A DNA stretch of 64,000 nucleotides from an uncultured Aquimarina sp. (GCA_947498815.1 CANMLU010000003.1:248001-312000); one strand, 5' to 3'; positions 9,419 through 19,216 are shown, counted from the first letter of the stretch. The notes: generated from the letters alone by a model not told the origin. Numbers and translations are program-made.

Positions 9419-10165
9419 TTAAATAGCTTTTGCTTCGTTATGTAATAAATCTATAAGTTCTTGAACATTGTCTGGAGACACTAACTTCACATCTCCTTTT
9501 GGAGCTGGTTTTTGAAACTGAACGGCTTTTGTTTCTTGTTCTGCACCAACTGGTTCAACAACGGTAAGTGGTTTTTTACGAGCCATCATAATCCCACGCA
9601 TATTTGGAATTCGCAAATCACTTTCTTCAACCAATCCTTTTTGTCCTCCAACAACCAAAGGTAATTTAGTCGTTGATGTTTCTTTACCCCCATCAATTTC
9701 ACGAATAGCAGTAGCAGTGTCCCCTTCAATCTCCAAACCAATACAAGTATTCACAAAATTTGCACCTGTAATGGCAGCCACCATACCTGGTACCATACCT
9801 CCATTATAATCAATGGATTCTCTACCTCCAATAACTAGGTCATATCCACCGTCCTGAACAACTTTTGCTAATTGTTTGGCAACAAAAAAACCATCAGTAG
9901 CTTCGGTGTTTACTCGAATTGCGTTATCGGCACCAATTGCTAGTGCTTTACGCAATGTAGGTTCTGTTTCAGGACCGCCAACGTTAACAACATCAACAGA
10001 TGCTCCTTGCTTTTCTTTGAACCACATTGCACGTGTTAATCCGAACTCATCATTAGGGTTAATTACAAACTGCACTCCATTAGTGTCAAATTTAGTATCA
10101 CCATCCGTAAAGTTAATTTTGGAAGTTGTGTCTGGCACATGGCTAATACAAACTAATATCTTCAT
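9419..10165 (-). CDS. etfB: Electron transfer flavoprotein subunit beta
   Basis: 248 residues. The small ETF subunit, AMP-binding partner of EtfA. It starts MKILVCISHVPDTTSKINF, with NPNDEFGLTRAMWFKEK, ALAIGADNAIRVN, and the signature region GGRESIDYNGGMVPGMVAA, followed by LPLVVGGQKGLVEESDLRIPNMRGIMMARKK in its usual place. Length and motifs indicate an intact protein. It is the first gene of the etfBA operon and is divergent from pdhB across a 266-base spacer that must hold promoters for both directions. Confidence 0.96.
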   Translation of the reverse strand: MKILVCISHVPDTTSKINFTDGDTKFDTNGVQFVINPNDEFGLTRAMWFKEKQGASVDVVNVGGPETEPTLRKALAIGADNAIRVNTEATDGFFVAKQLAKVVQDGGYDLVIGGRESIDYNGGMVPGMVAAITGANFVNTCIGLEIEGDTATAIREIDGGKETSTTKLPLVVGGQKGLVEESDLRIPNMRGIMMARKKPLTVVEPVGAEQETKAVQFQKPAPKGDVKLVSPDNVQELIDLLHNEAKAI

Positions 10166-10287
10166 TTTATATAGGTGTTTTTTGAGAATTTATTAATAAA
10201 AGCGAAGGTACAAATAAAATGTCTAATTTACTATGCGTGCATAATAAATTTTTCAACATTCATTTATAACCAAAGGGTTTTAATTGC

Positions 10288-10295
10288 TACTTTTG
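10288..10295 (+). promoter_or_regulatory. Candidate -7 element for pdhB
   Basis: TACTTTTG matches the Bacteroidota -7 consensus TAnnTTTG. No convincing -33 TTG is found 17-23 bases upstream, so support is partial. Use of this site would give a 5' leader of about 130 bases containing the inverted repeat at 10341-10387. Confidence 0.4.
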
Positions 10296-10340
10296 CGTTT
10301 CGTTATAGCACTAAATAATTATTTATAAATGAAACCGACA

Positions 10341-10387
10341 CGATTAAAATAATGATTACTGTTTAATTTTAATAATTATTTTAATCG
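10341..10387. promoter_or_regulatory. Perfect 13-bp inverted repeat in the pdhB leader
   Basis: CGATTAAAATAAT and its exact complement ATTATTTTAATCG are separated by 21 bases, 45 bases before the pdhB start. There is no T-run after it, so it is not a typical terminator. It could be an operator or a leader hairpin; function is unknown. Confidence 0.5.
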
Positions 10388-10431
10388 TCAAAGATTCCAT
10401 GTGACGACTAAAAAACAATAAAAACAAACGC

Positions 10432-11409
10432 ATGAAAACGATACAATTCAGAGAAGCAATTTGCGAAGCAATGAGCGAGGAAATGCGCCGAGACGAATCC
10501 ATTTACTTGATGGGCGAAGAGGTTGCAGAATACAATGGGGCCTACAAAGCAAGTAAAGGTATGCTAGATGAGTTTGGCCCAGATCGTGTATTGGATACTC
10601 CAATCTCTGAATTAGGTTTTTCAGGAATAGGTGTAGGAAGTGCTATGAATGGTAATCGCCCAATTATTGAGTTTATGACGTTCAACTTTTCGTTGGTCGG
10701 TATAGATCAAATTATTAATAATGCTGCCAAAATGAGACAGATGAGTGGTGGGCAATTTAATATCCCTATTGTTTTTAGAGGACCTACGGCCTCTGCAGGT
10801 CAATTGGGAGCCACGCATTCTCAAGCTTTTGAAAATTGGTTCGCAAATACTCCTGGACTTAAAGTAGTCATCCCTTCTAATCCAAAAGACGCCAAAGGAC
10901 TATTAAAATCTGCTATTAGAGATGATGATCCGGTTATCTTTATGGAAAGCGAACAGATGTATGGTGACAAAGGCGAAGTTCCAGAAGGTGAATTCACAAT
11001 CCCACTGGGCGTAGCAGAACTTAAAAGAGAAGGAACTGATGTTACTATTGTTTCTTTCGGAAAAATTATAAAAGAAGCTTATAAAGCTGCCGACGAGCTG
11101 GCTAAAGAAAATATTTCTTGTGAAGTTATAGATCTACGAACGGTTCGTCCTTTGGATCTTGACGCCATATTCACTTCGGTTAAAAAAACCAATCGATTAG
11201 TAATTCTTGAAGAAGCATGGCCACTTGCCAACATTGCTTCTGAAATCACATATCAGGTTCAATCTAATATCTTTGATTATTTGGATGCTCCTATTATAAA
11301 AATTAATACTGCAGACACGCCTACCCCCTATTCACCAGTATTATTAGAAGAGTGGTTACCAAACAGCAACGATGTCATAAAGGCTGTAAAAAAAGTGATG
11401 TACAAATAA
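10432..11409 (+). CDS. pdhB: Pyruvate dehydrogenase E1 component, beta subunit
   Basis: 325 residues with the transketolase-like pyrimidine-binding domain (MGEEVAEYNGAYKASKGM, TPISELGFSGIGVGSAMNG, IEFMTFNFS, GPTASAGQLGATHSQ) and the C-terminal transketolase domain (VSFGKIIKEAYKAADEL, VIDLRTVRPLD, VILEEAWPLANIASEI). It pairs with an alpha subunit to decarboxylate pyruvate for the dehydrogenase complex. No alpha subunit, E2 or E3 gene is next to it, so the complex is split across the genome, as is usual in Flavobacteriaceae. The closest paralogues are branched-chain E1 beta subunits; the start region favours PdhB. Confidence 0.93.
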   Translation: MKTIQFREAICEAMSEEMRRDESIYLMGEEVAEYNGAYKASKGMLDEFGPDRVLDTPISELGFSGIGVGSAMNGNRPIIEFMTFNFSLVGIDQIINNAAKMRQMSGGQFNIPIVFRGPTASAGQLGATHSQAFENWFANTPGLKVVIPSNPKDAKGLLKSAIRDDDPVIFMESEQMYGDKGEVPEGEFTIPLGVAELKREGTDVTIVSFGKIIKEAYKAADELAKENISCEVIDLRTVRPLDLDAIFTSVKKTNRLVILEEAWPLANIASEITYQVQSNIFDYLDAPIIKINTADTPTPYSPVLLEEWLPNSNDVIKAVKKVMYK

Positions 11410-11434
11410 AATGAACTCTTTTATTTTACGTTTC

Positions 11435-11481
11435 ATCAATTTTGGGCTGATGAATAAATTAAAAATGGCCCAAAAATTGAT
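11435..11481 (+). terminator. Hairpin after pdhB
   Basis: ATCAATTTTGGGC pairs with GCCCAAAAATTGAT (one unpaired base) 25 bases after the pdhB stop codon. The T-run is absent on the plus strand, so it is a transcript-end hairpin rather than a textbook terminator. Confidence 0.45.
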
Positions 11482-11525
11482 AATACCCACTAAACTATCA
11501 CCAGTACTAATTTTAATAGATGTAG

Positions 11526-14021
11526 ATGAAACATTTGATTTTGGGGGGAATTTTAACTGTATTCAGTTGTTCACTTCTTCTTTCTCAAACTAAGGCTGGA
11601 GGCCAGATCTTTGACAGCAATAAACAACCTGTCCCATTTGCCAATATAGTTTTTGTAAACTCTACTGTAGGTACTATAACCGATGAAAACGGTAGATTTT
11701 ATATAGAATCGGATGATAATTATTCTAAAATTAAAATTTCATTTATTGGTTTTCAAACAAAGACCATAACACTTGATAAACGTGTAACTTATAATATGCA
11801 GATTACTCTTGAAGAGGAAGCTGCCACATTAGACGAAGTAGTTATTTTCAAAGGAAAAACTTCTAAAAAAAATAACCCCGCTATAGATATTCTTAGAAAA
11901 ATATGGGATAATCGTAGAGTAAATGGAGTTAAGAAGTTTAAACAATATGCCTATGACAAATACGAAAAACTAGAATTTGATCTAAATACCATCGATAGTT
12001 CTTTAATAAATAGCCGAATTTTTAATGGTATGGAGTTTATTTTTGATGATTTGGACACTTCGAGGATAACCGGAAAAACCTATTTACCTATTTTCCTTAA
12101 TGAAGCCATCTCAAAGGTTTATGGTGACAATACAATAAATGAAACCAAAGAGGTCTTGACTGGTAACAAAAATGCTGGTTTTAGTGATAATCAAACATTA
12201 ATTGCTTTTGTAAAAGATTTGTATTCTGATTATGACGTTTACGATAATTATTTAAAATTCTTTGATAAAAGTTTTACAAGTCCCTTATCTCGAACTGGAG
12301 TTGGCGTTTATAATTATGTTCTCACAGACAGTGCGTATATTGATAATAAATGGTGCTACAATATCATTTATTACCCAAGAAGAAAAAATGAACTGACTTT
12401 TAAAGGAGATTTCTGGGTTAATGATTCTACTTGGGCCATAAAAGAAATCAATCTTGAGGTCACAAAAAGTGCCAATATTAACTGGGTAAAAGATTTGTAC
12501 ATAGAACAAGAATTTGATGTATTAAATGATTCTATATTTCTAATTACTAAAGATTATTTCCAATCCGATTTTGCCTTTAGTAAAAAGGAAAAATCCAGAG
12601 GAGTTTACGGTAAGCGAACTACGCTATACGACAATTATGAATTTGATAAGCAAAAAGGCAAAAAATTCTATCAAACGCAGGTCGATCCTTATGATCAAGA
12701 TATTTATAATCGAGAGGATTCTTTCTGGAACAATGCCAGAATGGAAGCTCTCAATAAAGACGAGCAAAAGGTATACAAACTATTAGACACCCTTAGAACC
12801 GTTAAAGCGTTTAAAAGGCTCTATAATATAGGAACAATATTAGCAACGGGGTATATTGAGTTTGATGGTTTTGATTTTGGGCCCCTATTCTCTACCGTTG
12901 GTTTTAATGATATTGAGGGATGGAGAGTACGAGCGGGAGGGCGAACCTATTTCACTTCTAATGATAGGTGGCGAATTGAGGGTTATGGTGCATATGGTTT
13001 TAAAGACAACAAATTTAAGTATGGCATCTCAGGAAAATATCTTGTAGACCGCAAATCCAGGCTCATTGTTTCTGCCGGAAACCGAAGAGATGTAGAACAA
13101 CTGGGAGCTAGTTTAACCAACACTAATGATGTAGAAGGTAGAAGTCTTGCTTCATCGTCCATTATAGCCACTGGAGACAATACCAGATTAACCTCAATTA
13201 ATCTATCTGCTTTTTCTTTGCAATTAGAGCCCAAAAAGAATTTTACCGTTGGGGTTACTGGGTCATATAGAAGGCTCAAACCTGCAGATCGATCTTTATT
13301 TAGTCTTGATTTTGTTGACCAAGAAACAGGTGAACTTCAAAGTGAAATCCAACAAACAGAAATAGCAACATCTTTGGCTTATTTTCCGGGGCGAAAAACT
13401 ACTGGATACGGCGTAGATAGAATAACCGTAAACGATGGGGATTTTGCTACCTTATTTCTTAATTATAGTGTAGGTCTTGAAAATATTATAGAAAGTGATT
13501 TTGAATATCAGAAAATTCAATTCTTATACCAACAACCATGGAATATTGGTGGTTTTGGCCGACTAAACAGTACTTTGGAAGTTGGAAAAACCTTTGGAGA
13601 TGTTCCTCTAGGCTTATTAAGTGTAATTCCAGGAAATCAAACCTACTTGTCTATTTACAATACATTTCCGTTACTTAACTTCTACGAATTCGTAACAGAC
13701 ACCTATGCCACTTTACATCTCGAACATAATTTTAATGGTAGAATATTTTCCCGTATACCTTTCCTACGAAAATTAAATCTTCGAGAATTGGTTGGAATAC
13801 GAGGGGCCTGGGGGCAATTATCAGATGAAAACATATTATTAAGCGCTCCCTCGAACGAAATACTCATAGCACCAGAAGATGAGGTTTATTTTGAATACAG
13901 TTTGGGCGTAGGTAACATTTTTAAAATCTTTAGAATAGATTTTCATTTTAGAGGAAACTACTTCGACAATCCCGATGCTCGTAAATTTGGAGTTACCGGA
14001 TCTTTTGGGTTCTTTTTCTAA
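11526..14021 (+). CDS. DUF5686 outer-membrane protein with carboxypeptidase-regulatory-like domain
   Basis: 831 residues. A signal peptide (HLILGGILTVFSCSLLLSQ) precedes a CarboxypepD_reg-like beta-sandwich of about 75 residues (GGQIFDSNKQPVPFANIVF, TITDENGRF, KISFIGFQTKTITL). The long rest matches DUF5686: NPAIDILRKIWDNRRVNG early on, and many alternating amphipathic strands toward the C-terminus that end in aromatic residues (FGVTGSFGFFF), as in outer-membrane beta-barrels. The family is widespread in Bacteroidota and its substrate is unknown; the regulatory-like domain is also seen in TonB-dependent receptors. The ATG at 11526 gives a normal signal peptide. It stands alone. Confidence 0.87.
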   Translation: MKHLILGGILTVFSCSLLLSQTKAGGQIFDSNKQPVPFANIVFVNSTVGTITDENGRFYIESDDNYSKIKISFIGFQTKTITLDKRVTYNMQITLEEEAATLDEVVIFKGKTSKKNNPAIDILRKIWDNRRVNGVKKFKQYAYDKYEKLEFDLNTIDSSLINSRIFNGMEFIFDDLDTSRITGKTYLPIFLNEAISKVYGDNTINETKEVLTGNKNAGFSDNQTLIAFVKDLYSDYDVYDNYLKFFDKSFTSPLSRTGVGVYNYVLTDSAYIDNKWCYNIIYYPRRKNELTFKGDFWVNDSTWAIKEINLEVTKSANINWVKDLYIEQEFDVLNDSIFLITKDYFQSDFAFSKKEKSRGVYGKRTTLYDNYEFDKQKGKKFYQTQVDPYDQDIYNREDSFWNNARMEALNKDEQKVYKLLDTLRTVKAFKRLYNIGTILATGYIEFDGFDFGPLFSTVGFNDIEGWRVRAGGRTYFTSNDRWRIEGYGAYGFKDNKFKYGISGKYLVDRKSRLIVSAGNRRDVEQLGASLTNTNDVEGRSLASSSIIATGDNTRLTSINLSAFSLQLEPKKNFTVGVTGSYRRLKPADRSLFSLDFVDQETGELQSEIQQTEIATSLAYFPGRKTTGYGVDRITVNDGDFATLFLNYSVGLENIIESDFEYQKIQFLYQQPWNIGGFGRLNSTLEVGKTFGDVPLGLLSVIPGNQTYLSIYNTFPLLNFYEFVTDTYATLHLEHNFNGRIFSRIPFLRKLNLRELVGIRGAWGQLSDENILLSAPSNEILIAPEDEVYFEYSLGVGNIFKIFRIDFHFRGNYFDNPDARKFGVTGSFGFFF

Positions 14022-14178
14022 ACCTTGAAGCGGATCGATTACATAGGATCCAACGTTTCAATATTCATAACACAACTTTTTCATATCTCTGAAAACGTTG
14101 TAGTTTAACTTATCATTAAGATTTATCAAAAAATCAATATTTTTTGGCAATAAATTTCATCTAACCCCTTGTAATACC

Positions 14179-14186
14179 TATATTTG
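14179..14186 (+). promoter_or_regulatory. Candidate -7 element for ppa
   Basis: TATATTTG is a full match to TAnnTTTG and lies 27 bases before the ppa ATG, giving a short leader. No well-spaced -33 TTG is visible. Confidence 0.5.
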
Positions 14187-14213
14187 CCGCCCATTAAATA
14201 GAAAACAAGAATT

Positions 14214-14744
14214 ATGAGCGCAGCTACTCGCGAAAGCTTTGATGTACTAATCGAAATCCCGAAAGGAAGTCGTAACAAGTATGAATATGATTTTGACATA
14301 AAAAAAATCCGATACGATCGTATGATATTTTCATCTATGATGTATCCAGCAGATTATGGTTTCATTCCAGAAACTTTGGCCTTGGACGGTGATCCATTAG
14401 ATGTTTTAGTATTAGTAACAGAGCCTACGTTTCCTGGTTGTGTGATGGAGGTAAAACCTATTGGAGTTTTTCATATGGCTGATGAAAAAGGGCCAGATGA
14501 AAAAATTATTTGTGTACCTGTTTCAGATCCTATCGCAAGCCGACTTGCAGATTTAAAAGAAATGAATCCACATTTAATAAAAGAGATAGAGCACTTTTTT
14601 CAAGTATATAAAGATTTAGAAAAGAAAAAAGTAGATGTTGGTGGATGGGGTAATATTCATGAAGCAAAAGATATTATCAAAGCTTGTGTAAATCGTTTTA
14701 ACGAATTAGAGGACAAACCAAAAGGATTATTTAGCATCTACTAA
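14214..14744 (+). CDS. ppa: Soluble inorganic pyrophosphatase (family I)
   Basis: 176 residues. Hydrolyses pyrophosphate to phosphate in the cytoplasm, pulling biosynthetic reactions forward. The family I signature is complete: IEIPKGSRNKYEYD, YPADYGFIPETLALDGDPLDVLVL with the metal-binding aspartates, and DEKIICVPVSDP. The length is that of bacterial hexameric enzymes. It is followed by a strong terminator and then the membrane pyrophosphatase gene, so the two pyrophosphatases are neighbours but probably transcribed separately. Confidence 0.96.
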   Translation: MSAATRESFDVLIEIPKGSRNKYEYDFDIKKIRYDRMIFSSMMYPADYGFIPETLALDGDPLDVLVLVTEPTFPGCVMEVKPIGVFHMADEKGPDEKIICVPVSDPIASRLADLKEMNPHLIKEIEHFFQVYKDLEKKKVDVGGWGNIHEAKDIIKACVNRFNELEDKPKGLFSIY

Positions 14745-14764
14745 ATTTTGATCCTAAAAACCTA

Positions 14765-14802
14765 AAAAAGCACAATATTTTATAATAAATATTGTGCTTT
14801 TT
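14765..14802 (+). terminator. Terminator of ppa
   Basis: A perfect 16-bp stem (AAAAAGCACAATATTT with its complement) closes a 6-base loop, and the 3' arm ends in a T tract. The A-rich 5' side could also let it work on the other strand. Confidence 0.9.
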
Positions 14803-14856
14803 GTATTTAGGGTATTTTTACTACTTTTAGCGACTAATTAACTTAAAATATAATTA

Positions 14857-17235
14857 ATGGAATCAAATATGATCTTTGTGCCAATTGCAATGGCAGTTTT
14901 GGGCTTACTTTTCATGTTTATCAAAATGGCTTGGGTAAAAAAACAAGCTCCTGGTAACGAAAAAATGCAAGAAATTTCTAAAAGTATAAAAGAAGGTGCC
15001 CTGGCATTCCTTGCTGCAGAATATAAATTGTTAGTAATTTTTGTAATTATTGCTTCAGCGGCATTGTTTGGTATTTCGATGTATGTTGACTCTACTAGCT
15101 GGATGATTGTTCCTGCTTTTGTAATTGGAGCTGTTTTTTCGGCTCTTGCAGGTAATATTGGTATGCGTATCGCTACAGATGCCAATGCCCGAACAGCAGA
15201 AGCAGCAAAAACAAGTCTTCCGCAGGCATTAAAAGTCTCTTTTGGTGGTGGTACAGTAATGGGTCTTGGTGTTGCAGGTCTGGCTGTTTTAGGATTAAGT
15301 TTATTCTTTATGTTCTTTACTAGTCAATTTATGGGTGGTGAAGGTTCTTTTTATGATAATATGACTATCGTACTAGAAGCACTTGCAGGATTCTCTTTAG
15401 GAGCAGAATCTATTGCTTTATTTGCTCGTGTTGGTGGAGGTATTTATACCAAAGCTGCAGATGTAGGTGCAGACTTGGTGGGTAAGGTTGAAGCTGGCAT
15501 CCCCGAGGATGATCCTCGTAACCCAGCCACAATCGCAGACAATGTAGGTGATAATGTGGGCGATGTTGCAGGAATGGGAGCCGATCTTTTTGGTTCTTAT
15601 GTAGCTACTGTTTTAGCAGCAATGGTATTAGGTAATTATGTGATCAGAGATATGTCTCAAACCGAACAGTTTACAGATGCTTTTGGTAATATGGGACCTA
15701 TTTTACTTCCAATTGTAATTGCTGGAGTTGGAATTTTGGCTTCGATTATAGGAACTTTTCTGGTAGGTATAAAAAACAATGATGCTAAAGAAGCTCAAGT
15801 ACAAAAAGCTTTAGATCTTGGAAACTGGGCTGCTATTATTTTGACAGTAATTGCTAGTTATTTCCTTATTGATTATATGCTTCCAAAAACCATGCAGATG
15901 AACTTCTTTGGAGAAGGAATGAAAGAAGTATCCTCGATGAATGTATTTTACGCTACCTTAATAGGTCTTGCCGTAGGAGCATTAATTTCGATGGTTACCT
16001 CTTATTATACAAGTCTTGGTAAAAAACCAGTATTAGAAATAGTTCAAAATAGTTCAACCGGTGCAGGAACAAATATTATTGCAGGGTTGGCAGTAGGAAT
16101 GAAATCAACATTTTTATCGGTACTCCTATTTGCCGCTGCTATTTATGGTTCTTACGAATTAGCAGGTTTTTATGGTGTTGCATTAGCCGCTTCTGCAATG
16201 ATGGCAACTACTGCTATGCAATTGGCTATCGATGCATTTGGTCCTATTGCAGATAATGCAGGTGGTGTTGCCGAAATGAGTGATTTAGCACCTGAAGTTA
16301 GAGAACGCACAGACATCCTGGATTCTGTTGGAAATACAACTGCTGCTGTTGGTAAAGGTTTTGCAATCGCATCTGCCGCACTTACAGCTTTAGCATTGTT
16401 TGCTGCATACGTTACTTTTACAGGAATTGACGGAATTAATATTTTTAAAGCTGATGTTTTGGCCATGTTATTTGTTGGAGGAATGATTCCTGTTATTTTT
16501 TCAGCATTGGCAATGCAGTCTGTTGGTAAAGCTGCCATGGAAATGGTACAAGAGGTTCGCCGCCAGTTTAGAGAAATTCCCGGTATTATGGAAGGAACCG
16601 GAACCCCTGAATATGCAAAATGTGTTGCTATTTCTACAAATGCTGCATTGAAAGAAATGATTTTACCAGGATTGATTACCATTATTACTCCTATAATTAT
16701 AGGCGCAATTTTTGGAGCAGAACCGCTCGGAGGATATATGGCCGGTGTATGTGTATCTGGTGTAATGTGGGCTATCTTCCAAAATAACGCTGGTGGAGCA
16801 TGGGATAATGCAAAAAAGTCCTTTGAAGCTGGTGTTGAAATTGATGGAGAAATGACTTACAAAGGTTCTGATGCTCACAAAGCAGCAGTAACTGGTGATA
16901 CTGTAGGAGATCCATTTAAAGACACTTCAGGCCCATCTATGAACATTTTAATTAAGTTAACTTGTTTGGTAGGTTTAGTTATTGCTCCAATTTTAGGAGG
17001 GCATACAGAAGAAACTGCTGTTGCAAACAATGATATAGAAGTTGTACAATCTTCAGAAAACACTTCAGAAAAGAAAATTGAAGTGACTATGAAAATGGAA
17101 AATGACTTGGCAATAGCAACAGTAACCATCGAAACTTTTACCAAAGGGAAGGTAAATCGAGAGGTAAAAGAATTAAGAGGAACCGAGGCCGAAGTTAAAG
17201 CCGAAATCGAAACGATTAAAGCATCATTAAAATAA
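14857..17235 (+). CDS. hppA: K+-stimulated membrane-bound pyrophosphatase, probably sodium-pumping
   Basis: 792 residues, about 16 membrane helices. Couples pyrophosphate hydrolysis to cation export. Core motifs are present: the [27 protein letters not shown] region (residues about 215-235) and the second aspartate-rich set [12 protein letters not shown] / [21 protein letters not shown] near the end. The sequence [13 protein letters not shown] has Ala where K+-independent enzymes have Lys, placing it in the K+-dependent group; such Bacteroidota enzymes are usually Na+ or Na+/H+ pumps, but ion choice is inferred. After the last helix there is an extra soluble tail of about 75 residues ([15 protein letters not shown] onward) that typical enzymes lack. 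Confidence 0.95.
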   Translation: MESNMIFVPIAMAVLGLLFMFIKMAWVKKQAPGNEKMQEISKSIKEGALAFLAAEYKLLVIFVIIASAALFGISMYVDSTSWMIVPAFVIGAVFSALAGNIGMRIATDANARTAEAAKTSLPQALKVSFGGGTVMGLGVAGLAVLGLSLFFMFFTSQFMGGEGSFYDNMTIVLEALAGFSLGAESIALFARVGGGIYTKAADVGADLVGKVEAGIPEDDPRNPATIADNVGDNVGDVAGMGADLFGSYVATVLAAMVLGNYVIRDMSQTEQFTDAFGNMGPILLPIVIAGVGILASIIGTFLVGIKNNDAKEAQVQKALDLGNWAAIILTVIASYFLIDYMLPKTMQMNFFGEGMKEVSSMNVFYATLIGLAVGALISMVTSYYTSLGKKPVLEIVQNSSTGAGTNIIAGLAVGMKSTFLSVLLFAAAIYGSYELAGFYGVALAASAMMATTAMQLAIDAFGPIADNAGGVAEMSDLAPEVRERTDILDSVGNTTAAVGKGFAIASAALTALALFAAYVTFTGIDGINIFKADVLAMLFVGGMIPVIFSALAMQSVGKAAMEMVQEVRRQFREIPGIMEGTGTPEYAKCVAISTNAALKEMILPGLITIITPIIIGAIFGAEPLGGYMAGVCVSGVMWAIFQNNAGGAWDNAKKSFEAGVEIDGEMTYKGSDAHKAAVTGDTVGDPFKDTSGPSMNILIKLTCLVGLVIAPILGGHTEETAVANNDIEVVQSSENTSEKKIEVTMKMENDLAIATVTIETFTKGKVNREVKELRGTEAEVKAEIETIKASLK

Positions 17236-17258
17236 AAAAACTCAAAATTATATCTTTA

Positions 17259-17291
17259 CAACCTCGCTCTTTTGAACGAGGTTGTTTATTT
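17259..17291 (+). terminator. Terminator of hppA
   Basis: CAACCTCG pairs with CGAGGTTG around a 10-base loop, followed by a T-rich tract, 23 bases after the stop codon. Confidence 0.8.
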
Positions 17292-17316
17292 TTATGTCAA
17301 AATCTACTAGTTTTTC

Positions 17317-18318
17317 ATGTTCAGAAAAAAAGCTTTACGTATCAATACCTACCTTGGTTATGGCACAATAGATCATTTTCGTGCTACCGGAAGAGCTCTA
17401 GAAGATGAAAATATAGATTTTACTACAAATCAGAATGTTTTAAAAACATTACGAAACATTTACAGACAATTTGAGAGTGACGAGATCAGAAACGTGGCAA
17501 TAAACCTCAAATTACCCGATGGACAAGTCATAGAAACATCCACAGACCAAGAGGGATACTATCATCTTGAGCTTAACATTTCAACATTACCCGAATATCT
17601 GGATAAAGAAGGTTGGATAACCTATTTCGTATCCTATAAAGAAGAAAACATAAAAAAAGAAATCAGTAATCATAATAGCTTCTCAAGTGAGATGCTTATT
17701 CCTTCAAAAGAAGCTGAATACGGTATTATAAGTGATATTGATGACACTATATTGCATACTGGCGTTGCTTCCTTTTTTAAATGGAGGGTAATTGCGAACA
17801 CTATTTTTAAAAATTTTGATAAGCGTACCGCAATTGAAGGTACTGTAAAATTTTACAAAAAATTACATCTTGGAAAAAACGGAGCCCCCATAAATCCATT
17901 TTTTTATGTAAGCAATAGTCCATGGAATTTATATGATTATCTCAGTGCTTTTTTCAAGAAAAACTACTTCCCAAAAGGACCTATATTACTTAGAGACTTT
18001 AGAACTCCTTTTGACAAGACGCCAAAACCGAAGATGCCACATAAGCAATCCGAAATTTTGAATCTTCTCAATATGTATCCTGAAATGAAATTTATTTTAA
18101 TTGGTGATAGTGGCGAAAAGGACGCAGATATCTATACCAAAATTGCAGAAGAATTTCCTGGAAGAATTTTGGCAATTTACTTGAGAACAGTAAATCATCG
18201 CCGAAAAGAAAAGCGAATCAAAAAAATAATTCAATCCTACAAAGCATCTCCAATACTATTGGTTCGCACCTCTGATGAGGCTATTGAACATGCAAAAGGT
18301 TTACATTTAATCAACTAG
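17317..18318 (+). CDS. App1-like phosphatidate phosphatase-domain protein (DUF2183)
   Basis: 333 residues. The catalytic HAD-like domain has the DxDxT-type motif in YGIISDIDDTILHTG (first aspartate about residue 140), then FFYVSNSPWNLYDYL and FILIGDSGEKDADIY, which match the APP1 catalytic domain. The N-terminal about 130 residues carry the beta-rich part usual in bacterial App1 proteins (YLGYGTIDHFRATGRAL). Yeast App1 dephosphorylates phosphatidate; the bacterial substrate is not established. It ends by overlapping the 3' end of the convergent S24 repressor gene by 4 bases. Confidence 0.85.
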   Translation: MFRKKALRINTYLGYGTIDHFRATGRALEDENIDFTTNQNVLKTLRNIYRQFESDEIRNVAINLKLPDGQVIETSTDQEGYYHLELNISTLPEYLDKEGWITYFVSYKEENIKKEISNHNSFSSEMLIPSKEAEYGIISDIDDTILHTGVASFFKWRVIANTIFKNFDKRTAIEGTVKFYKKLHLGKNGAPINPFFYVSNSPWNLYDYLSAFFKKNYFPKGPILLRDFRTPFDKTPKPKMPHKQSEILNLLNMYPEMKFILIGDSGEKDADIYTKIAEEFPGRILAIYLRTVNHRRKEKRIKKIIQSYKASPILLVRTSDEAIEHAKGLHLIN

Positions 18319-19082
18319 CTCTTTAGACTTCTTACCTCGGAGGTTAGGGTAAGCATCGCTTCTTGTAATTGCTTAATACTTGCTGTATCAGAATTTGCAT
18401 CTATATTAAAACTCAGCTTACTATTTATCTCCCATAACTCAACAATTTGATGTGTTTGGATAGTATAGGGTAAGTACTCAGAATTTAATGAGATCAACGT
18501 AATGACAGAAGCGTCTTCATTTTTTCTTATTTTCTTAACAACAACACTATCTTCAAGGACTACAACACAAATCGAATTGCTCCCTATTTCAGAAAGATTA
18601 TTTATTGCCTTACCTATCACCCATTCTTTGGGCTCCAGTACGGGTATCATACTATCACCTTCAACTTGAAAACCTCGATACGTTGCATTGCGATACTCGG
18701 GTAAAGGAATATCAAAAGCTGGGAGCTGTTGATACCAGTCCAAATCTTGAACATTATGAGGGTACCCTGCAGCAGCTTTCACATTTACCAATACAATATT
18801 TTCGTTGTTTTCCGAATTTACAGTAATTACCTTGGGAGAAACATCACCAAGATGCAGTTGAATCTTCTTTTGGTTACTTTCTCCAAATAACCATAATGGA
18901 TTAATATGAAATTCTTGCAATAATCTGGCTACAACTTTACCGGAAATTTTTGTCTTACCTCGCTCAATATCTGCGGTCGAATTTTTAATCTGTAATACCG
19001 TTGCAAAATCAGATTGGGTATAATGGTTCTCTTCGCGAATTTGTTTAAATCGCTTAATGGTTTGGTCAGTTAAATTATCCAT
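18315..19082 (-). CDS. LexA-like XRE/S24 repressor with autocleavage motifs
   Basis: 255 residues. An N-terminal Cro/XRE helix-turn-helix (about 8-60: FKQIREENHYTQSDFATVLQI) is joined to an S24 peptidase domain. The domain shows a cleavable Ala-Gly pair (Ala105-Gly106 in KAAAGYPHN), the catalytic serine in EGDSMIPVLEP (Ser144) and a lysine in DSVVVKKIRK (183/184). This is the set used for RecA-stimulated or damage-linked self-cleavage in LexA and phage repressors. It is divergent from a putative DNA-repair operon, with palindromes on both promoters, so I infer that it represses itself and that operon. Metabolite-sensing S24 proteins without cleavage also exist. Confidence 0.88.
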   Translation of the reverse strand: MDNLTDQTIKRFKQIREENHYTQSDFATVLQIKNSTADIERGKTKISGKVVARLLQEFHINPLWLFGESNQKKIQLHLGDVSPKVITVNSENNENIVLVNVKAAAGYPHNVQDLDWYQQLPAFDIPLPEYRNATYRGFQVEGDSMIPVLEPKEWVIGKAINNLSEIGSNSICVVVLEDSVVVKKIRKNEDASVITLISLNSEYLPYTIQTHQIVELWEINSKLSFNIDANSDTASIKQLQEAMLTLTSEVRSLKS

Positions 19083-19143
19083 AAAATCAGGATTTTAGTT
19101 ATTATCTCATAAACACACTATTTGGATTTGGGATAACTCCTAA

Positions 19144-19173
19144 CAAAGATACAAGATTTTGGAATATTTCCAA
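19144..19173 (-). promoter_or_regulatory. Promoter of the S24 repressor gene
   Basis: On the minus strand, TTG (19173-19171), a 19-base spacer and TATCTTTG (19151-19144) match the Bacteroidota consensus TTG-N17-23-TAnnTTTG. The -33 part lies inside the palindrome at 19159-19173, which is consistent with autorepression. Confidence 0.65.
19159..19173. promoter_or_regulatory. Candidate S24 operator 1
   Basis: TTGGAA-TAT-TTCCAA is a perfect 6+6 palindrome over the -33 region of the repressor's own promoter. It shares the core TGGAA-N3-TTCCA with the site at 19200-19216. Confidence 0.6.
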
Positions 19174-19199
19174 TTTTAACATAAATAAATTTTAATTTT

Positions 19200-19216
19200 T
19201 ATGGAATTTTTCCATA
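19200..19216. promoter_or_regulatory. Candidate S24 operator 2
   Basis: TATGGAA-TTT-TTCCATA is a perfect 7+7 palindrome. Its right end overlaps the -7 element of the repair operon promoter. Its centre is 42 bases, about four helical turns, from operator 1. A degraded third copy (TGGAA-AAA-TTACA) lies at 19221-19233. Confidence 0.6.

Noticed and set aside
9876-10196. Plus-strand frame over etfB
   Set aside because: Antisense shadow of a strongly conserved gene.
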